The position numbers were made by a program, and so were the translations under genes. Below are positions 8,238 through 16,462 of a stretch of DNA of 56,156 nt, piece after piece (within the stretch, counting starts at the first letter, position 1; each line of letters begins with the position of its first letter). The notes beneath the pieces are model-generated. The model ran no database searches, was not told the DNA's origin, and saw only the letters and a list, made by a program, of their open reading frames with translations. Source of the DNA: an uncultured Eubacteriales bacterium (lineage in GTDB: Bacteria; Bacillota; Clostridia; Oscillospirales; Oscillospiraceae); NCBI GenBank assembly GCA_900317855.1, contig ONIG01000010.1, positions 1 to 56,156 of the forward strand, read 5' to 3'.

Positions 8238-8482
8238 CACTCATGATTTTTTAAGAAAGGTGTGGTATCCTCATACTGGGCGCGGCCGTCCGGCCCGCCC
8301 GGCATCCTCCCTTTTTTCTTTCTCCCCCAACAGATCAGCCGCTGTCCTTTGACAGCGGCTGATCTGCGTTTGCTGCAGGATGGGGAAAAGATATAGAACA
8401 GCGGGGGAGCTCGAGGGGGCAAGGCCCGTCTCGAATGGAATCTTGCGCGCCGGCGCAGCGGCTGATCTATTATCATTTCCGG
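8238..8482. repeat. Gene-free interval with a 16-bp stem-loop and repeated arm
   Basis: No coding frame with a ribosome binding site is seen. A perfect 16-bp stem CAGATCAGCCGCTGTC (8331-8346) / GACAGCGGCTGATCTG (8351-8366) has a CTTT loop and no T-tract, so it is not a simple terminator. The arm CAGCGGCTGATCT is repeated at 8456-8468. The string GTGGTATCCT occurs at 8262-8271 and again in the NUDIX promoter at 8502-8511. Confidence 0.5.
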
Positions 8483-8511
8483 TTGTAGACCGGTGCAAAA
8501 CGTGGTATCCT
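8483..8511 (+). promoter_or_regulatory. Promoter of the NUDIX gene
   Basis: TTGTAG (8483-8488), 17-nt spacer, TATCCT (8506-8511) preceded by TGG. Confidence 0.55.
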
Positions 8512-8541
8512 AAGCTATCATGACCAGAGAGGCGACTACCA

Positions 8542-9117
8542 TTGCAATTCGTTGACATTGAAAAAAAGGACGGCGGCGCGTTCCTGCACCGCTACGACCT
8601 GCACTATATCGACCGCACCGGCTGCCCGCGCACGTATGAGATGGTCAGCCGCGACCGGAACATCGACTCGCTCGAGCACCTGCAGCACCACCGCACGGAC
8701 GCGGTCGTCATGGTGCTCACGGACGCGGAGCGCGAGCACATCGCACTCATCCACGAGTTTCGCATGGAGCTCGGCCAGCGCATCTACGGCCTGCCCGGCG
8801 GCCTCATTGAGCCGGGGGAGACGCCCGAACAGGCGGCCCGCCGCGAGCTGCGCGAGGAGACCGGCCTGCGCCTGACGGCCATCACGCACGTCCTGCCGCC
8901 GGCGGCGTGCACGGTCGGCATCGGCGACGAGCGCACGGTCTGCGTCTTCGGCACGGCGGAGGGGACGTTCCGCCCGAGCACCGACCCCATGGAGGAGATC
9001 GAGTCGGCGTGGTACTCGCGCGCGCAGGTGCGCGCCCTGCACGAGACGGACCTCTTCGGTTCCTGGGCGCTGGCCTATAGCTGGATGTTCGCAAACGGCT
9101 GTCTGCCGGGCGTCTGA
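8542..9117 (+). CDS. NUDIX hydrolase (ADP-ribose pyrophosphatase-like)
   Basis: A 191-residue protein. The start is a TTG at 8542 with GAGAGG about 10 nt upstream; no in-frame ATG precedes the conserved region. The complete NUDIX box reads GLIEPGETPEQAARRELREE then TG, with all catalytic Glu residues. The arrangement (N-terminal beta domain, box in the middle, IESAWYS near the end) resembles ADP-sugar/ADP-ribose pyrophosphatases, which hydrolyse nucleoside diphosphate derivatives. The exact substrate cannot be read from the sequence. Followed by an acyl-ACP thioesterase gene after 32 nt. Confidence 0.88.
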   Translation: MQFVDIEKKDGGAFLHRYDLHYIDRTGCPRTYEMVSRDRNIDSLEHLQHHRTDAVVMVLTDAEREHIALIHEFRMELGQRIYGLPGGLIEPGETPEQAARRELREETGLRLTAITHVLPPAACTVGIGDERTVCVFGTAEGTFRPSTDPMEEIESAWYSRAQVRALHETDLFGSWALAYSWMFANGCLPGV

Positions 9118-9149
9118 GGGCACACATTCACGATTACGGAGCGATCATC

Positions 9150-9866
9150 ATGTTTTATTCGGAAATTTATCAGCCGGGCGTCGCCGATTTCGACCGCAGC
9201 GGCAAGTTTGGTTACGAGGCGATCCTGCGCATTTTTGAAAACACGGCCAGCCGCCACTCCGACAGCTCGGGCGACGACATCATTGCGGAAAGCCGCAACG
9301 GCATCACCTGGGTGCTGACCGACTGGCGCGTCCAGATCGTGCGCCGGCCGGACAGCAAGGCGCCCCTGCGCGTCACGACCTGGGTGCGCGACAGCGTGCC
9401 CACCGGGCGCATCTTCCGCGACTATACGCTCGCGGACGAAACCGGCGCGGAGCTCGTGTGCGCCGAGTCGCGGCTCGTTTTGTTCGACCTGCGCGCGCAG
9501 AAGATCATCCGCATCGACCAGACACGGTTCCGGTCCTACCGGCCGGAGGCGCGCGGCGTGTTTGCGTCCGCCGCGCCGCGCCTGCGCGCGCCCGATACCT
9601 TTGACGGGGAGAAAACGCTGCCCCTGCGCCGCAGCGACATCGATTTTAACGGCCACGTACATAATACGAAGTATCTTGACTTTGCGCTCGAGGCCCTGCC
9701 GGATACCGTGCCGCGCGATGCGTTCACGGGCTTTCGCATGGTCTACCCGAAGGCGGACAAGGATGTGGAGGCCGTCACGCTCAAATACACCCTGACGGAC
9801 ACCGGCCCCTTCGTGTGCGTCTATAGCGGCGACACGCTCTGCACGCTCATCCGCTTCGAGACATGA
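9150..9866 (+). CDS. Acyl-ACP thioesterase
   Basis: A 238-residue double-hotdog protein of the acyl-ACP thioesterase family (PF01643). The N-terminal hotdog starts MFYSEIYQPGVADFDRSGKF; the second contains RRSDIDFNGHVHNTKYLDFA with the conserved Asp, Asn and His of the active site. It hydrolyses acyl-acyl carrier protein to free fatty acid, ending or diverting chain elongation in the cytoplasm. The ATG at 9150 has only a weak ribosome binding site upstream (ACGGAGCG). Probably co-transcribed with the NUDIX gene; a terminator follows. Confidence 0.9.
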   Translation: MFYSEIYQPGVADFDRSGKFGYEAILRIFENTASRHSDSSGDDIIAESRNGITWVLTDWRVQIVRRPDSKAPLRVTTWVRDSVPTGRIFRDYTLADETGAELVCAESRLVLFDLRAQKIIRIDQTRFRSYRPEARGVFASAAPRLRAPDTFDGEKTLPLRRSDIDFNGHVHNTKYLDFALEALPDTVPRDAFTGFRMVYPKADKDVEAVTLKYTLTDTGPFVCVYSGDTLCTLIRFET

Positions 9867-9869
9867 AGA

Positions 9870-9905
9870 TACCCCCGCTGCGAAAAATGCAGCGGGGGTG
9901 TTTTT
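9870..9905 (+). terminator. Rho-independent terminator
   Basis: ACCCCCGCTGC-GAAAAAT-GCAGCGGGGGT followed by GTTTTT, directly behind the thioesterase stop. Confidence 0.9.
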
Positions 9906-10093
9906 CAGCTTTCTGCGAACCGGTCGACATACGCGCGCATCTCCTGCCGCGAGTCGATGCCGTGCACGCCCGCAATGAACGCGCGCTTTTCCTCGTCCGT
10001 GAGCGCCGAAAACTTTGTCAGCGCCTGCTGGTTGTGCACCAGCGCCATGCCCAGCCCGACCGGGATGGCCGGCTGCGTGCCTGCTTCGTGCAA
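9905..10093 (-). CDS. Small conserved-looking protein of unknown function (62 residues)
   Basis: A 62-residue frame started by TTG at 10093, chosen because AGGAAGG lies 8 nt upstream; a GTG at 10102 is possible but lies on top of that site. The C-terminal part (FSALTDEEKRAFIAGVHGI then a region with REMRAYVDRF-like pattern, actual end MRAYVDRFAES) is amphipathic, charged and has no membrane segment. It reminds me of small unannotated proteins in Clostridia, but I cannot name a family. It lies alone on the minus strand between a convergent thioesterase gene and the FMN-binding protein gene. Confidence 0.55.
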   Translation of the reverse strand: MHEAGTQPAIPVGLGMALVHNQQALTKFSALTDEEKRAFIAGVHGIDSRQEMRAYVDRFAES

Positions 10094-10174
10094 AGGTTCC
10101 ACCTTCCTCTGTGTCCGGTTTCGGAGCGGGTGCTCCCTAACCATAGTATGGCACAGATGGAAAAATAGAATACA

Positions 10175-10894
10175 TCAGCCCAGATCAAGCACCTGCCGCG
10201 CGGCGTAGCCATCGGCGCGCAGCGCGCCGTCGAGCAGCTCATAGCGCGTGATGTCCAGCCGCACCGCGTGCAGCATCGCGGGCATCTGCTGCAGCTGCTG
10301 CAGCTGCACGCCGCGCGCCTCGATCACGCTGCGGTACTCGTCGCTCAGCGGGTCGATGTATACGGCCGTGCCCGTCATCTGCAGCCCGGCGAGCGAGTCC
10401 ATGCCCGTGTAGCCGTCGTACACGGCGGCGGAGATCGCCCCGTTCCACCAGATGCCCTTGAACTTCAGCCCGCCCTCGGTAAGGATGTAGAGCTTGCCGT
10501 CCACGCGCAGATATTCCAGCGGCGTGCACCGCACCCATTTTCCGCAGCCGGTCGCGAGTGCGAGCGTGTTGTGCGCCTCCAGAAAGGCGTCGATGCGCGC
10601 CTTGAGCGCATCCGTCGGCATCGGCGCCTCCGGCGGGCAGAAGGCTTTGGCGATCAGCTCGGCCGCGGCGACGGTCTCGTCCTCGCCCTTCGGGCGGAAG
10701 GTCACGCGCTTTTGCACGCCGGCCGTCACGACCGGGCCGTCCTCGCCTGCGGCGACGGTGATGACGTTTGCGTATCCGCTCCAGTCGCGCGGGGCGCGCT
10801 CGGCGGGGAAGAGCTTGCAGTTGCCGATGACCGTGCCGAGGATGTAGGCCGTGCGGCGCGCGTCGGCGTCATAGATGATGGCAGTGATGTTCAT
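10175..10894 (-). CDS. Flavodoxin-like / pyridoxamine 5'-phosphate oxidase-like FMN-binding protein
   Basis: A 239-residue protein; the ATG at 10894 has GGAGG 11 nt upstream, and a longer in-frame extension would run through its own promoter. The N-terminal 90 residues resemble a shortened flavodoxin-like domain. From about residue 100 it has the split-barrel pattern of the pyridoxamine 5'-phosphate oxidase superfamily: HNTLALATGCGKWVRCTPLE, KLYILTEGGLKFKGIWWN and VYDGYTGMDSLAGLQMTGTA. Such proteins bind FMN or related cofactors and reduce small molecules; the substrate is unknown. It is divergent from a zinc-ribbon protein with overlapping promoter elements. Confidence 0.75.
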   Translation of the reverse strand: MNITAIIYDADARRTAYILGTVIGNCKLFPAERAPRDWSGYANVITVAAGEDGPVVTAGVQKRVTFRPKGEDETVAAAELIAKAFCPPEAPMPTDALKARIDAFLEAHNTLALATGCGKWVRCTPLEYLRVDGKLYILTEGGLKFKGIWWNGAISAAVYDGYTGMDSLAGLQMTGTAVYIDPLSDEYRSVIEARGVQLQQLQQMPAMLHAVRLDITRYELLDGALRADGYAARQVLDLG

Positions 10895-10936
10895 GGGTTC
10901 GTTGCCTCCGGAAGAATCAAAATATGAGATAATGTG

Positions 10937-10965
10937 AGTATAACACGCAAAGAATGGATTGTAAA
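10937..10965 (-). promoter_or_regulatory. Promoter of the FMN-binding protein gene
   Basis: On the minus strand: TTTACA (10960-10965), 17-nt spacer, TATACT (10937-10942). Its -35 hexamer overlaps that of the divergent promoter by 5 bp. Confidence 0.72.
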
Positions 10966-10987
10966 ATCGAAAGCCGGATGTTACAAT
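10959..10987 (+). promoter_or_regulatory. Promoter of the zinc-ribbon protein gene
   Basis: TTGTAA (10959-10964), 17-nt spacer, TACAAT (10982-10987). The -10 box covers the upstream ATG at 10986, which rules that ATG out as the start. Confidence 0.72.
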
Positions 10988-11021
10988 GAGAAAAAATCCA
11001 AAACAGAAACGAGGTTTTGCC

Positions 11022-12008
11022 ATGCTCTGCCCGAAATGCGGCGCGCAGCTGTCCGACAGCGCCGTCATCTGCCGCGTCTGCGGCACGATGCTGCCCGAGC
11101 ATTCGCTCCCCCAGCAGCAGCCCTATCAGCCGGCGCAATATCCTGCGGGCAACGCCGCGCAGAATACTTGCAGCACCCCGCGCACGTGCGCGCAATGCGG
11201 CGCACCGCTTGAGGACGGTATGCGCTTTTGCACCAACTGCGGTGCGCCCGTTCCGGAGCAGCCCGCTTCCGCCGACCCAGCGCAGTCCGTCCCGCCGCAG
11301 CAGGGCGCGGCGAACGCGTCCTACACCGGCGCGTCGGCCCCGTTCGGCCCGGGCGTCTGCCCACGCTGCGGCAGCCGGTTCGCACCAGGTGCGCGTTTTT
11401 GCACCGTCTGCGGCATGCCCGCGCCCGAAGCGCCGCAGGGCCAGGCTGACTGGTATGCGTCCGCCACCGGCGGCACGGTCTCCTCGCCGGAGATCGGCCC
11501 GAAGCACAAGCCGAAGAAGCTGCTCATCGGCCTGCTGTGCGGCTTTGCTGCACTGGTTGTGATCGTGGCGGTCTTGGCCGGCATTTTCGCTGCCCGTCAG
11601 GCGGGCGAGCCCAGCACGGCCGGCGGCGCGGAGGTGGACCGGCTCCTCGAGCGCTACTTCACGAATTTTGAAAACGACGATGCCGACGCCATGCTCGACC
11701 TCTTCCTGCCCGAAGTGATCACGTACATGCAGGACGATGATACCGTCACCGGCCGCGAGGACGCCCTCATCCAGCTCGACGACTGGTATTATGACTACGG
11801 CAAGGCCATCGACGACTGTTACGTCTATGACGATGACAGTCTCGACGCCAGCGACGTGCGCGAGATCCAGCGCGAGCTCGGTGTGCGCATCGACGACAAT
11901 GTCATCGTCGCCTGCGACGTGACGTATCAAAACGGTCAGGACAACGATTTTTATTTCGAGTTTGTCCAGGTCGACGGGCAGTGGTATCTGCTGTTCGTCG
12001 TGGAGTGA
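11022..12008 (+). CDS. Zinc-ribbon domain membrane protein
   Basis: A 328-residue protein. The ATG at 11022 has GAGG 7 nt upstream and lies 35 nt after the -10 box, so it is preferred over 10986. It contains three zinc ribbons: CPKCG...CRVCG at the start, CAQCG...CTNCG near residue 60 and CPRCG...CTVCG near residue 110. These are joined by Pro/Gln-rich linkers. A single membrane helix (KLLIGLLCGFAALVVIVAVL) follows, then an acidic C-terminal domain of about 120 residues outside the membrane, with an NTF2/DUF4878-like look. Zinc-ribbon membrane proteins of this design are common in Firmicutes, but the function is unknown. Confidence 0.82.
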   Translation: MLCPKCGAQLSDSAVICRVCGTMLPEHSLPQQQPYQPAQYPAGNAAQNTCSTPRTCAQCGAPLEDGMRFCTNCGAPVPEQPASADPAQSVPPQQGAANASYTGASAPFGPGVCPRCGSRFAPGARFCTVCGMPAPEAPQGQADWYASATGGTVSSPEIGPKHKPKKLLIGLLCGFAALVVIVAVLAGIFAARQAGEPSTAGGAEVDRLLERYFTNFENDDADAMLDLFLPEVITYMQDDDTVTGREDALIQLDDWYYDYGKAIDDCYVYDDDSLDASDVREIQRELGVRIDDNVIVACDVTYQNGQDNDFYFEFVQVDGQWYLLFVVE

Positions 12009-12020
12009 CCGCATGATCGA

Positions 12021-12057
12021 AATATCCCCGGCAGCTTCGGCTGCCGGGGATATTTTT
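12021..12057 (+). terminator. Rho-independent terminator
   Basis: ATATCCCCGGCAGC-TTC-GGCTGCCGGGGATAT followed by TTTT, between the convergent zinc-ribbon and sbcC genes; it overlaps the sbcC stop codon. Confidence 0.9.
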
Positions 12058-14797
12058 ATGCCTGCACCTGCACGCGGCTGCCGCCGCTGCGGTCTTTCGT
12101 CACGATGATCTGCCGGTCGATGCGGTCCTTGAGCTCCGCCACGTGGGAGATGATGCCCACGATGCGATTGCCGCCCGACACGCCCACGAGCGCGGCAAGC
12201 GCCTGCTGCAGCGCCTCACTGTCGAGCGAGCCGAAGCCCTCGTCGACGAACATCGCCTCGAGCTGCACGCCGCCGGCGGCCGCCTGCACCTCGTCGGACA
12301 GGCCCAGTGCCAGCGACAGGGAGGCGGCAAACGTCTCGCCGCCGGAGAGCGTCTTGACGCTGCGCGCCGTGCCGTTGTAGTGGTCGATGACCTCCAGCTC
12401 CAGCCCGGTCTGGCTGCGGTTGTCGCCAGCGCGCGCGCTGCGGCGCAGCTCGTACTGCCCGCCGGACATGATGAGCAGGCGCGTGTTCGCGCGGCCGAGG
12501 ATGCGGTCGAAGTACGCGGTCTGGATGTAGGTCTCGAGCATGATCTTTTCCTTGCCGGGCACGGCGCCGTTGGCCGTTGCGGCCAGCGCGTGCACCCATT
12601 GCCAGCGCGCGCGCACGGCGGCGTGCTGCTGCCGCTGCGTGTCGATGGCGGCGCGGGCGGTGCGGTTTTGCTCCAGCCGCGCATCACAGGCGCTGATCTG
12701 CTTTTGCAGCTGCTCCACGCGCGCGGTCAGCGTGTCCCGCCGGGCACGCAGGGCGGCGATGTCTGCCGGAGGCGCGGCCTGCAGCTGGGCGCGCAACGCG
12801 TCGCGTTTCCCGGTCAGCCCGGCAAGTGCGGACTGTGCCGCGCTGCTGCGCTGCTGCGCCGTATCCAGCGCCTGCTGCAGCGCCTCGCACTGCGTGCGCG
12901 TCTCGTCGAGCGCGCGCTGTGCCGCCGCGCGGTCCGCGTGCGGCAGCTCCTGCGCGCGGCGAAGGACATCTGCGTCCAATTCCGCACACCGCGCCGCGAG
13001 CGCGGAGATCTCCTGCGCACGGTCCTGCATGTCCGCCTGCTGCTGCCGGAGGGCCGCCTCCTGCGCCGGCAGGCCGGCCTCCAGCGCCTGCAGCGCCGCG
13101 AGCGCCTGCTGCTGCGCTGTGTGCTGCGCTTTGATTGCTTCGGCGTCGCGCGCGGCCGCCGCGCGCAGGGCGGGGAGGGTGTCTGCCAGCGTGTCCGGGT
13201 CGAGCGGCGGCGTCAGTGCCCGGCACGATTGCGCGAGCGCTTCGCGCATGGCGTCCAGCTGCCCGCGCAGACCGGCTGCCTGCGCGCTGCGGTCCGCGGC
13301 CGCTTTCTGCGCCCGGTCGCTGTCCGATAATGCGCGCTTGAGCGCGGCGGCGTCCGGCGTCTGCTCCGGCGCGGCGGCGGGGCAGGGGTGCTCCGTCGCG
13401 CCGCAGACCGGGCAGGGCTGCCCGGGCACGAGCGTGCGCGCGAGGATGCCCGCCTGCGCGTCGAGATAGGCGCGGTTTTGCGCGCCGTAGTGCGCCAGCG
13501 CCGCCTGCGCGGCCTCGGCCGCCTGCCGATATTCCGTCTGCGCGGCGGCAAGCGCCGTTTCCAGCTTGGTACACTGCTGCCGCTGCGTCTCCAGCGCCGC
13601 CAGCTGCGCGCAGCGCTGCGCGGCCGCGTCCTGCGCGTGCCCGGTCTGCGCGGCGGCCACGGCCAGCTTCGGCTGATCGCTCAGTTTCCCGCGCGCGGTC
13701 TCCAGCGCCTTTGCGGCCGCGTCCGTCCGGGCGCGTGCCGCGTCGAGATCGCTTCGCTTTTGAACCAGCCGTTTGCGCTCCGCGCCCGCCTGCGCGCGCA
13801 GCGCGTCGAGCTGTTCATACCGCCGCAGCGCGTCTTCCAGCCGCGTGATGTCCTGCCGCCGGCTCTGGATCTCTGGCTGTGAGGCCATGGCGGTGTCCAG
13901 CGCTGCCTGTGCCGCCTTCATTTCCGCCTGCGCCTCCGTCCACGCACGCTCCGCTTCGGCGAGTTTCATACGCGCGGCCTCGAGCGCCTCTGCCTTGCCG
14001 AGGTCGGAGAGCACCTGCTCGCGCTGTGCCTCCGCATCCGTGCGTTCCACCCGTGCCTGCGTCAGCGCGGCTTCGTCCGCGTGCAGGAGTACATCCAGCG
14101 CTTCCAGCAGCGCGCCGGTGTCCAGCGCGTCCGGGAGCGTGTCAGGCTCGGCACAGCGGATGCTCTCGGCCGCCTGGCGCAGCCCGGCCTCCAGCTCGCC
14201 GCACTGCCGGTCGAGCGCGGCCGCCTCTTCCTTGAGCCGGTTTTGCAGCGCCTGATACCGCTCCGTGTGGAAGATCTGGCGGAAGATGGCCTTGCGCTCG
14301 TCCGTCTGGGCGAGCAGCAGCTTGCGGAACTCCCCCTGCGCGATCATTGCGATGCGCGCAAACTGCTCCCGGTCCACGCCGACGATGTCCGTCACGGCGG
14401 CGGTCACGTCGCGCGCTTTCGTGATGACGCGGCCGTCCGGCAACGTCAGCTCGGCGTCCGCCTTCTGCATGGTCGTGCCCGCGCCGCGCGTTTTCGGGCG
14501 CGTGTATTCGGGGTTGCGGCGCACGGTGTAGGTCCTGCCGCCGTTTGTGAAGGTCAGCTCCACGAACGTCGGCGTCTCGGCCGCTGCGTATTTGCTGCGC
14601 AGCATGGAGCTCTCGCGGCTCTCGCCGCTCGCCTCGCCGTAGAGCGCGTAGGTGATCGCGTCAAAGATCGTCGTCTTGCCGGCGCCCGTGTCGCCGGTGA
14701 TGAGGTAGAGCCCGGTCGTGCCGAGCGCAGAAAAGTCCACGGTCGTCTGCCCGGCGTACGGGCCGAAGGCGGACATGGTCAGGTTCAGCGGTCTCAT
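12056..14797 (-). CDS. sbcC: Exonuclease SbcCD subunit C (SMC-like ATPase)
   Basis: A 913-residue Rad50/SbcC-type protein. N-terminal Walker A is GDTGAGKTTIFDAITYALYG. Long coiled-coil arms rich in Ala, Gln and Arg flank the zinc hook PGQPCPVCGATEHPCP in the middle. The C-terminal signature is TLSGGETFAASLSLALGLSD and Walker B is MFVDEGFGSLD. With SbcD it forms a double-strand DNA end-processing nuclease that opens hairpins and removes protein-blocked ends. The start overlaps the sbcD stop by 4 nt (ATGA). Length is slightly below that of E. coli SbcC because the coils are shorter. Confidence 0.95.
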   Translation of the reverse strand: MRPLNLTMSAFGPYAGQTTVDFSALGTTGLYLITGDTGAGKTTIFDAITYALYGEASGESRESSMLRSKYAAAETPTFVELTFTNGGRTYTVRRNPEYTRPKTRGAGTTMQKADAELTLPDGRVITKARDVTAAVTDIVGVDREQFARIAMIAQGEFRKLLLAQTDERKAIFRQIFHTERYQALQNRLKEEAAALDRQCGELEAGLRQAAESIRCAEPDTLPDALDTGALLEALDVLLHADEAALTQARVERTDAEAQREQVLSDLGKAEALEAARMKLAEAERAWTEAQAEMKAAQAALDTAMASQPEIQSRRQDITRLEDALRRYEQLDALRAQAGAERKRLVQKRSDLDAARARTDAAAKALETARGKLSDQPKLAVAAAQTGHAQDAAAQRCAQLAALETQRQQCTKLETALAAAQTEYRQAAEAAQAALAHYGAQNRAYLDAQAGILARTLVPGQPCPVCGATEHPCPAAAPEQTPDAAALKRALSDSDRAQKAAADRSAQAAGLRGQLDAMREALAQSCRALTPPLDPDTLADTLPALRAAAARDAEAIKAQHTAQQQALAALQALEAGLPAQEAALRQQQADMQDRAQEISALAARCAELDADVLRRAQELPHADRAAAQRALDETRTQCEALQQALDTAQQRSSAAQSALAGLTGKRDALRAQLQAAPPADIAALRARRDTLTARVEQLQKQISACDARLEQNRTARAAIDTQRQQHAAVRARWQWVHALAATANGAVPGKEKIMLETYIQTAYFDRILGRANTRLLIMSGGQYELRRSARAGDNRSQTGLELEVIDHYNGTARSVKTLSGGETFAASLSLALGLSDEVQAAAGGVQLEAMFVDEGFGSLDSEALQQALAALVGVSGGNRIVGIISHVAELKDRIDRQIIVTKDRSGGSRVQVQA

Positions 14798-15933
14798 GGC
14801 TGCGCCTCCTGAATCTCCTCCATGAGCTGCGCTGCGAACGCGCGCTGCTCGTCGCTCATGGGCCGGTTGTTTTGCTGTAAGTAGAGCGCTTCGAACAGCT
14901 CCAGCGGTGTGCGCTGCTCCATCGCAGCGGGGACCGCCATCGCCCCGGCGGCGCGCGTGCGCGCGTTGTCGTAGTCGAGCGTCATCAGGTATGGGTAGAT
15001 CGCCCGCAGCCGACCCACGGCGTCGTACACGTCCTGCTCGTCCGTGAGGATCAGGTGCAGGTAGTCGCTGCGGTAGGTCGTGTGCTCGTAAAAGCTCCGC
15101 GCGGTCAGCTCGTCGTAGCTGCCGCGGATCTCGCGCAGGTCGCGCAGCGGCGTCAGCGGCAGGGTGCGCACATCGACCGCGCCCTTTTCGCCCAGCGTCA
15201 CGACGGTGACGGATTTGTGCTGGCTCGCCTCGGAAAACGAGTACTTGAGCGGCGACCCGGCGTAGCGGATCGTCGGGCGGTCGATCTGCTGCGCGCCGTG
15301 CAGGTGGCCGAGCGCCACGTAGTCAAACGGCGCGAAGACGCGGCTGTCCACATTGTCCGTCCCGCCGACGGACAGCTCCTCCGAGCCGCTGCGCGCCCCG
15401 CCGGTCACGAACTGGTGCGTCACGAGCACGTTGCGCGCAGCAGGATCGATGTCCATGTGCGCGATCGCTTCGGCCACGGCGTCGGTGTAGCTCTCGATCT
15501 CGGCGTCCGGGAACCAGCGGCGCACGTGCACGGGCTTCAGAAACGGCAGCAGCCATACGGATACGGGGCCGAATTCGTCGCGCAGCACAACGGGCGCGAC
15601 CGCGCCGCCGTAGACCGGCGCGATGTGGACGCCGCAGCTGTCCATGACCCGCCCGCCGAAGGCGAGCCGCTCCGGCGAGTCGTGGTTGCCGCTGATGAGC
15701 AGCACTGGCACGCCGCGCGCGCACAGCTCGGTCAAAAATCCGTCGAGCAGCTCGACGGCCTCGGTCGGCGGCACGGGCTTGTCGTACACGTCGCCCGCAA
15801 TCAGCACGCCGTCCGGCTGCTCGTCGTCCAGAATGGCGAGGATCTGCTGCAGAATATAGGCCTGATCCTCCAGCATTGAAAAGCCGTTGACCCGCTTGCC
15901 GAGATGCAGGTCGGCGAGGTGAAGAAATTTCAT
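14794..15933 (-). CDS. sbcD: Exonuclease SbcCD subunit D
   Basis: A 379-residue Mre11-type metallophosphoesterase. The ATG at 15933 has AAGGAG upstream and gives the standard start MKFLHLADLHLG; the longer frame has no support. Metal-binding motifs in order are DLHLG, GDVYD, GNHDSP, VTHQFV and GHLHG. It is the nuclease partner of SbcC, encoded next with a 4-nt overlap, and acts on DNA ends in the cytoplasm. Its own promoter lies at 15979-16007. Confidence 0.95.
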   Translation of the reverse strand: MKFLHLADLHLGKRVNGFSMLEDQAYILQQILAILDDEQPDGVLIAGDVYDKPVPPTEAVELLDGFLTELCARGVPVLLISGNHDSPERLAFGGRVMDSCGVHIAPVYGGAVAPVVLRDEFGPVSVWLLPFLKPVHVRRWFPDAEIESYTDAVAEAIAHMDIDPAARNVLVTHQFVTGGARSGSEELSVGGTDNVDSRVFAPFDYVALGHLHGAQQIDRPTIRYAGSPLKYSFSEASQHKSVTVVTLGEKGAVDVRTLPLTPLRDLREIRGSYDELTARSFYEHTTYRSDYLHLILTDEQDVYDAVGRLRAIYPYLMTLDYDNARTRAAGAMAVPAAMEQRTPLELFEALYLQQNNRPMSDEQRAFAAQLMEEIQEAQP

Positions 15934-15978
15934 ATCGGTCCGCTCCTTCCCGCGGCCGGGCCGCGGTGTGGTGCTTCC

Positions 15979-16007
15979 ATTATAATCCGAATCGCGCCCC
16001 GGCACAA
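15979..16007 (-). promoter_or_regulatory. Promoter of sbcDC
   Basis: On the minus strand: TTGTGC (16002-16007), 17-nt spacer, perfect TATAAT (15979-15984). Confidence 0.75.
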
Positions 16008-16033
16008 CGGCGATTTTCGCGCAAACCTAACAA

Positions 16034-16062
16034 AACCGGGAGCCTATAAAAGCCCCCGGCCC
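16034..16062 (-). terminator. Terminator-like hairpin upstream of sbcD
   Basis: On the minus strand CCGGGGGC-TTTTATAG-GCTCCCGG is followed by TTTTG. It would end transcripts entering from the gene-free stretch upstream of the sbcD promoter. Confidence 0.55.
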
Positions 16063-16252
16063 CGCACAGGAAAAGCCTCGCAGAGTTTGCGCCCGCAGGC
16101 GGCAAATCGGATCTCAATCATTTTCTCCGGCGACATGTGCGGCGGAGAAAATACCGCTCGGCCCGCAAACGTGCGCGCATGGCGCGTGCGCTGCAGCGGG
16201 CCGCGATTTTTTCAAACGAGAGCCCAACGAAGTGGGTCTCGTTTGAGGCACA
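16063..16252 (-). other. Gene-free interval with stacked hairpins between two minus-strand terminators
   Basis: No supported coding frame. Three inverted repeats are seen: ATTTTCTCCG/CGGAGAAAAT (16120-16129 and 16143-16152), CGGCCCGC/GCGGGCCG (16159-16166 and 16196-16203), and TCAAACGAGA/TCTCGTTTGA (16212-16221 and 16237-16246, extended by CCCA/TGGG). Because it lies between two minus-strand terminators it could encode a small RNA, but no convincing promoter was found. Confidence 0.4.
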
Positions 16253-16255
16253 CGC

Positions 16256-16285
16256 AAAAACCGGGAGACATTACGGCTCCCGGTT
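16256..16285 (-). terminator. Rho-independent terminator of the feo operon
   Basis: On the minus strand AACCGGGAG-CCGTAATGT-CTCCCGGTT followed by TTTTG. The stem includes the stop codon of the small gene at 16271. Confidence 0.85.
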
Positions 16286-16462
16286 CCTGCTCTTGTGCGC
16301 GAGATATGCCACCAGCTCCTCCGGCGCGAGCGCGCCGAGGGCTTCCGTGTGCTCCGCCGCCCTGCGCACGGCGGCGTGCACATCACTGACGGGCACGCCA
16401 TGCGTCCGGGCGACGGTCTCGAGCGCACGGCGCGCCAGTTCCTCCGTGGTCGGTCGGGTCAC
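16271..16462 (-). CDS. Small protein of unknown function downstream of feoB (63 residues)
   Basis: The frame starts with GTG at 16462 behind AAAGGAAG and encodes 63 residues, mostly helical and charged (start MTRPTTEELARRALETVART, end YLAHKSRNREP). It has no membrane segment and no Cys. It lies 60 nt after feoB with no terminator between them, and its stop codon sits in the operon terminator, so it is probably the third feo-operon gene. It is not FeoC by any motif I can recognise (no Cys cluster). Function unknown. Confidence 0.6.
   Translation of the reverse strand: MTRPTTEELARRALETVARTHGVPVSDVHAAVRRAAEHTEALGALAPEELVAYLAHKSRNREP

Noticed and set aside
10986..11021. An earlier ATG for the zinc-ribbon protein
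   Set aside because: It overlaps the -10 box TACAAT of the gene's own promoter and has no ribosome binding site.
12100..14800. Many plus-strand frames opposite sbcC
   Set aside because: Antisense shadows of the coiled-coil gene; none has motifs or a ribosome binding site.
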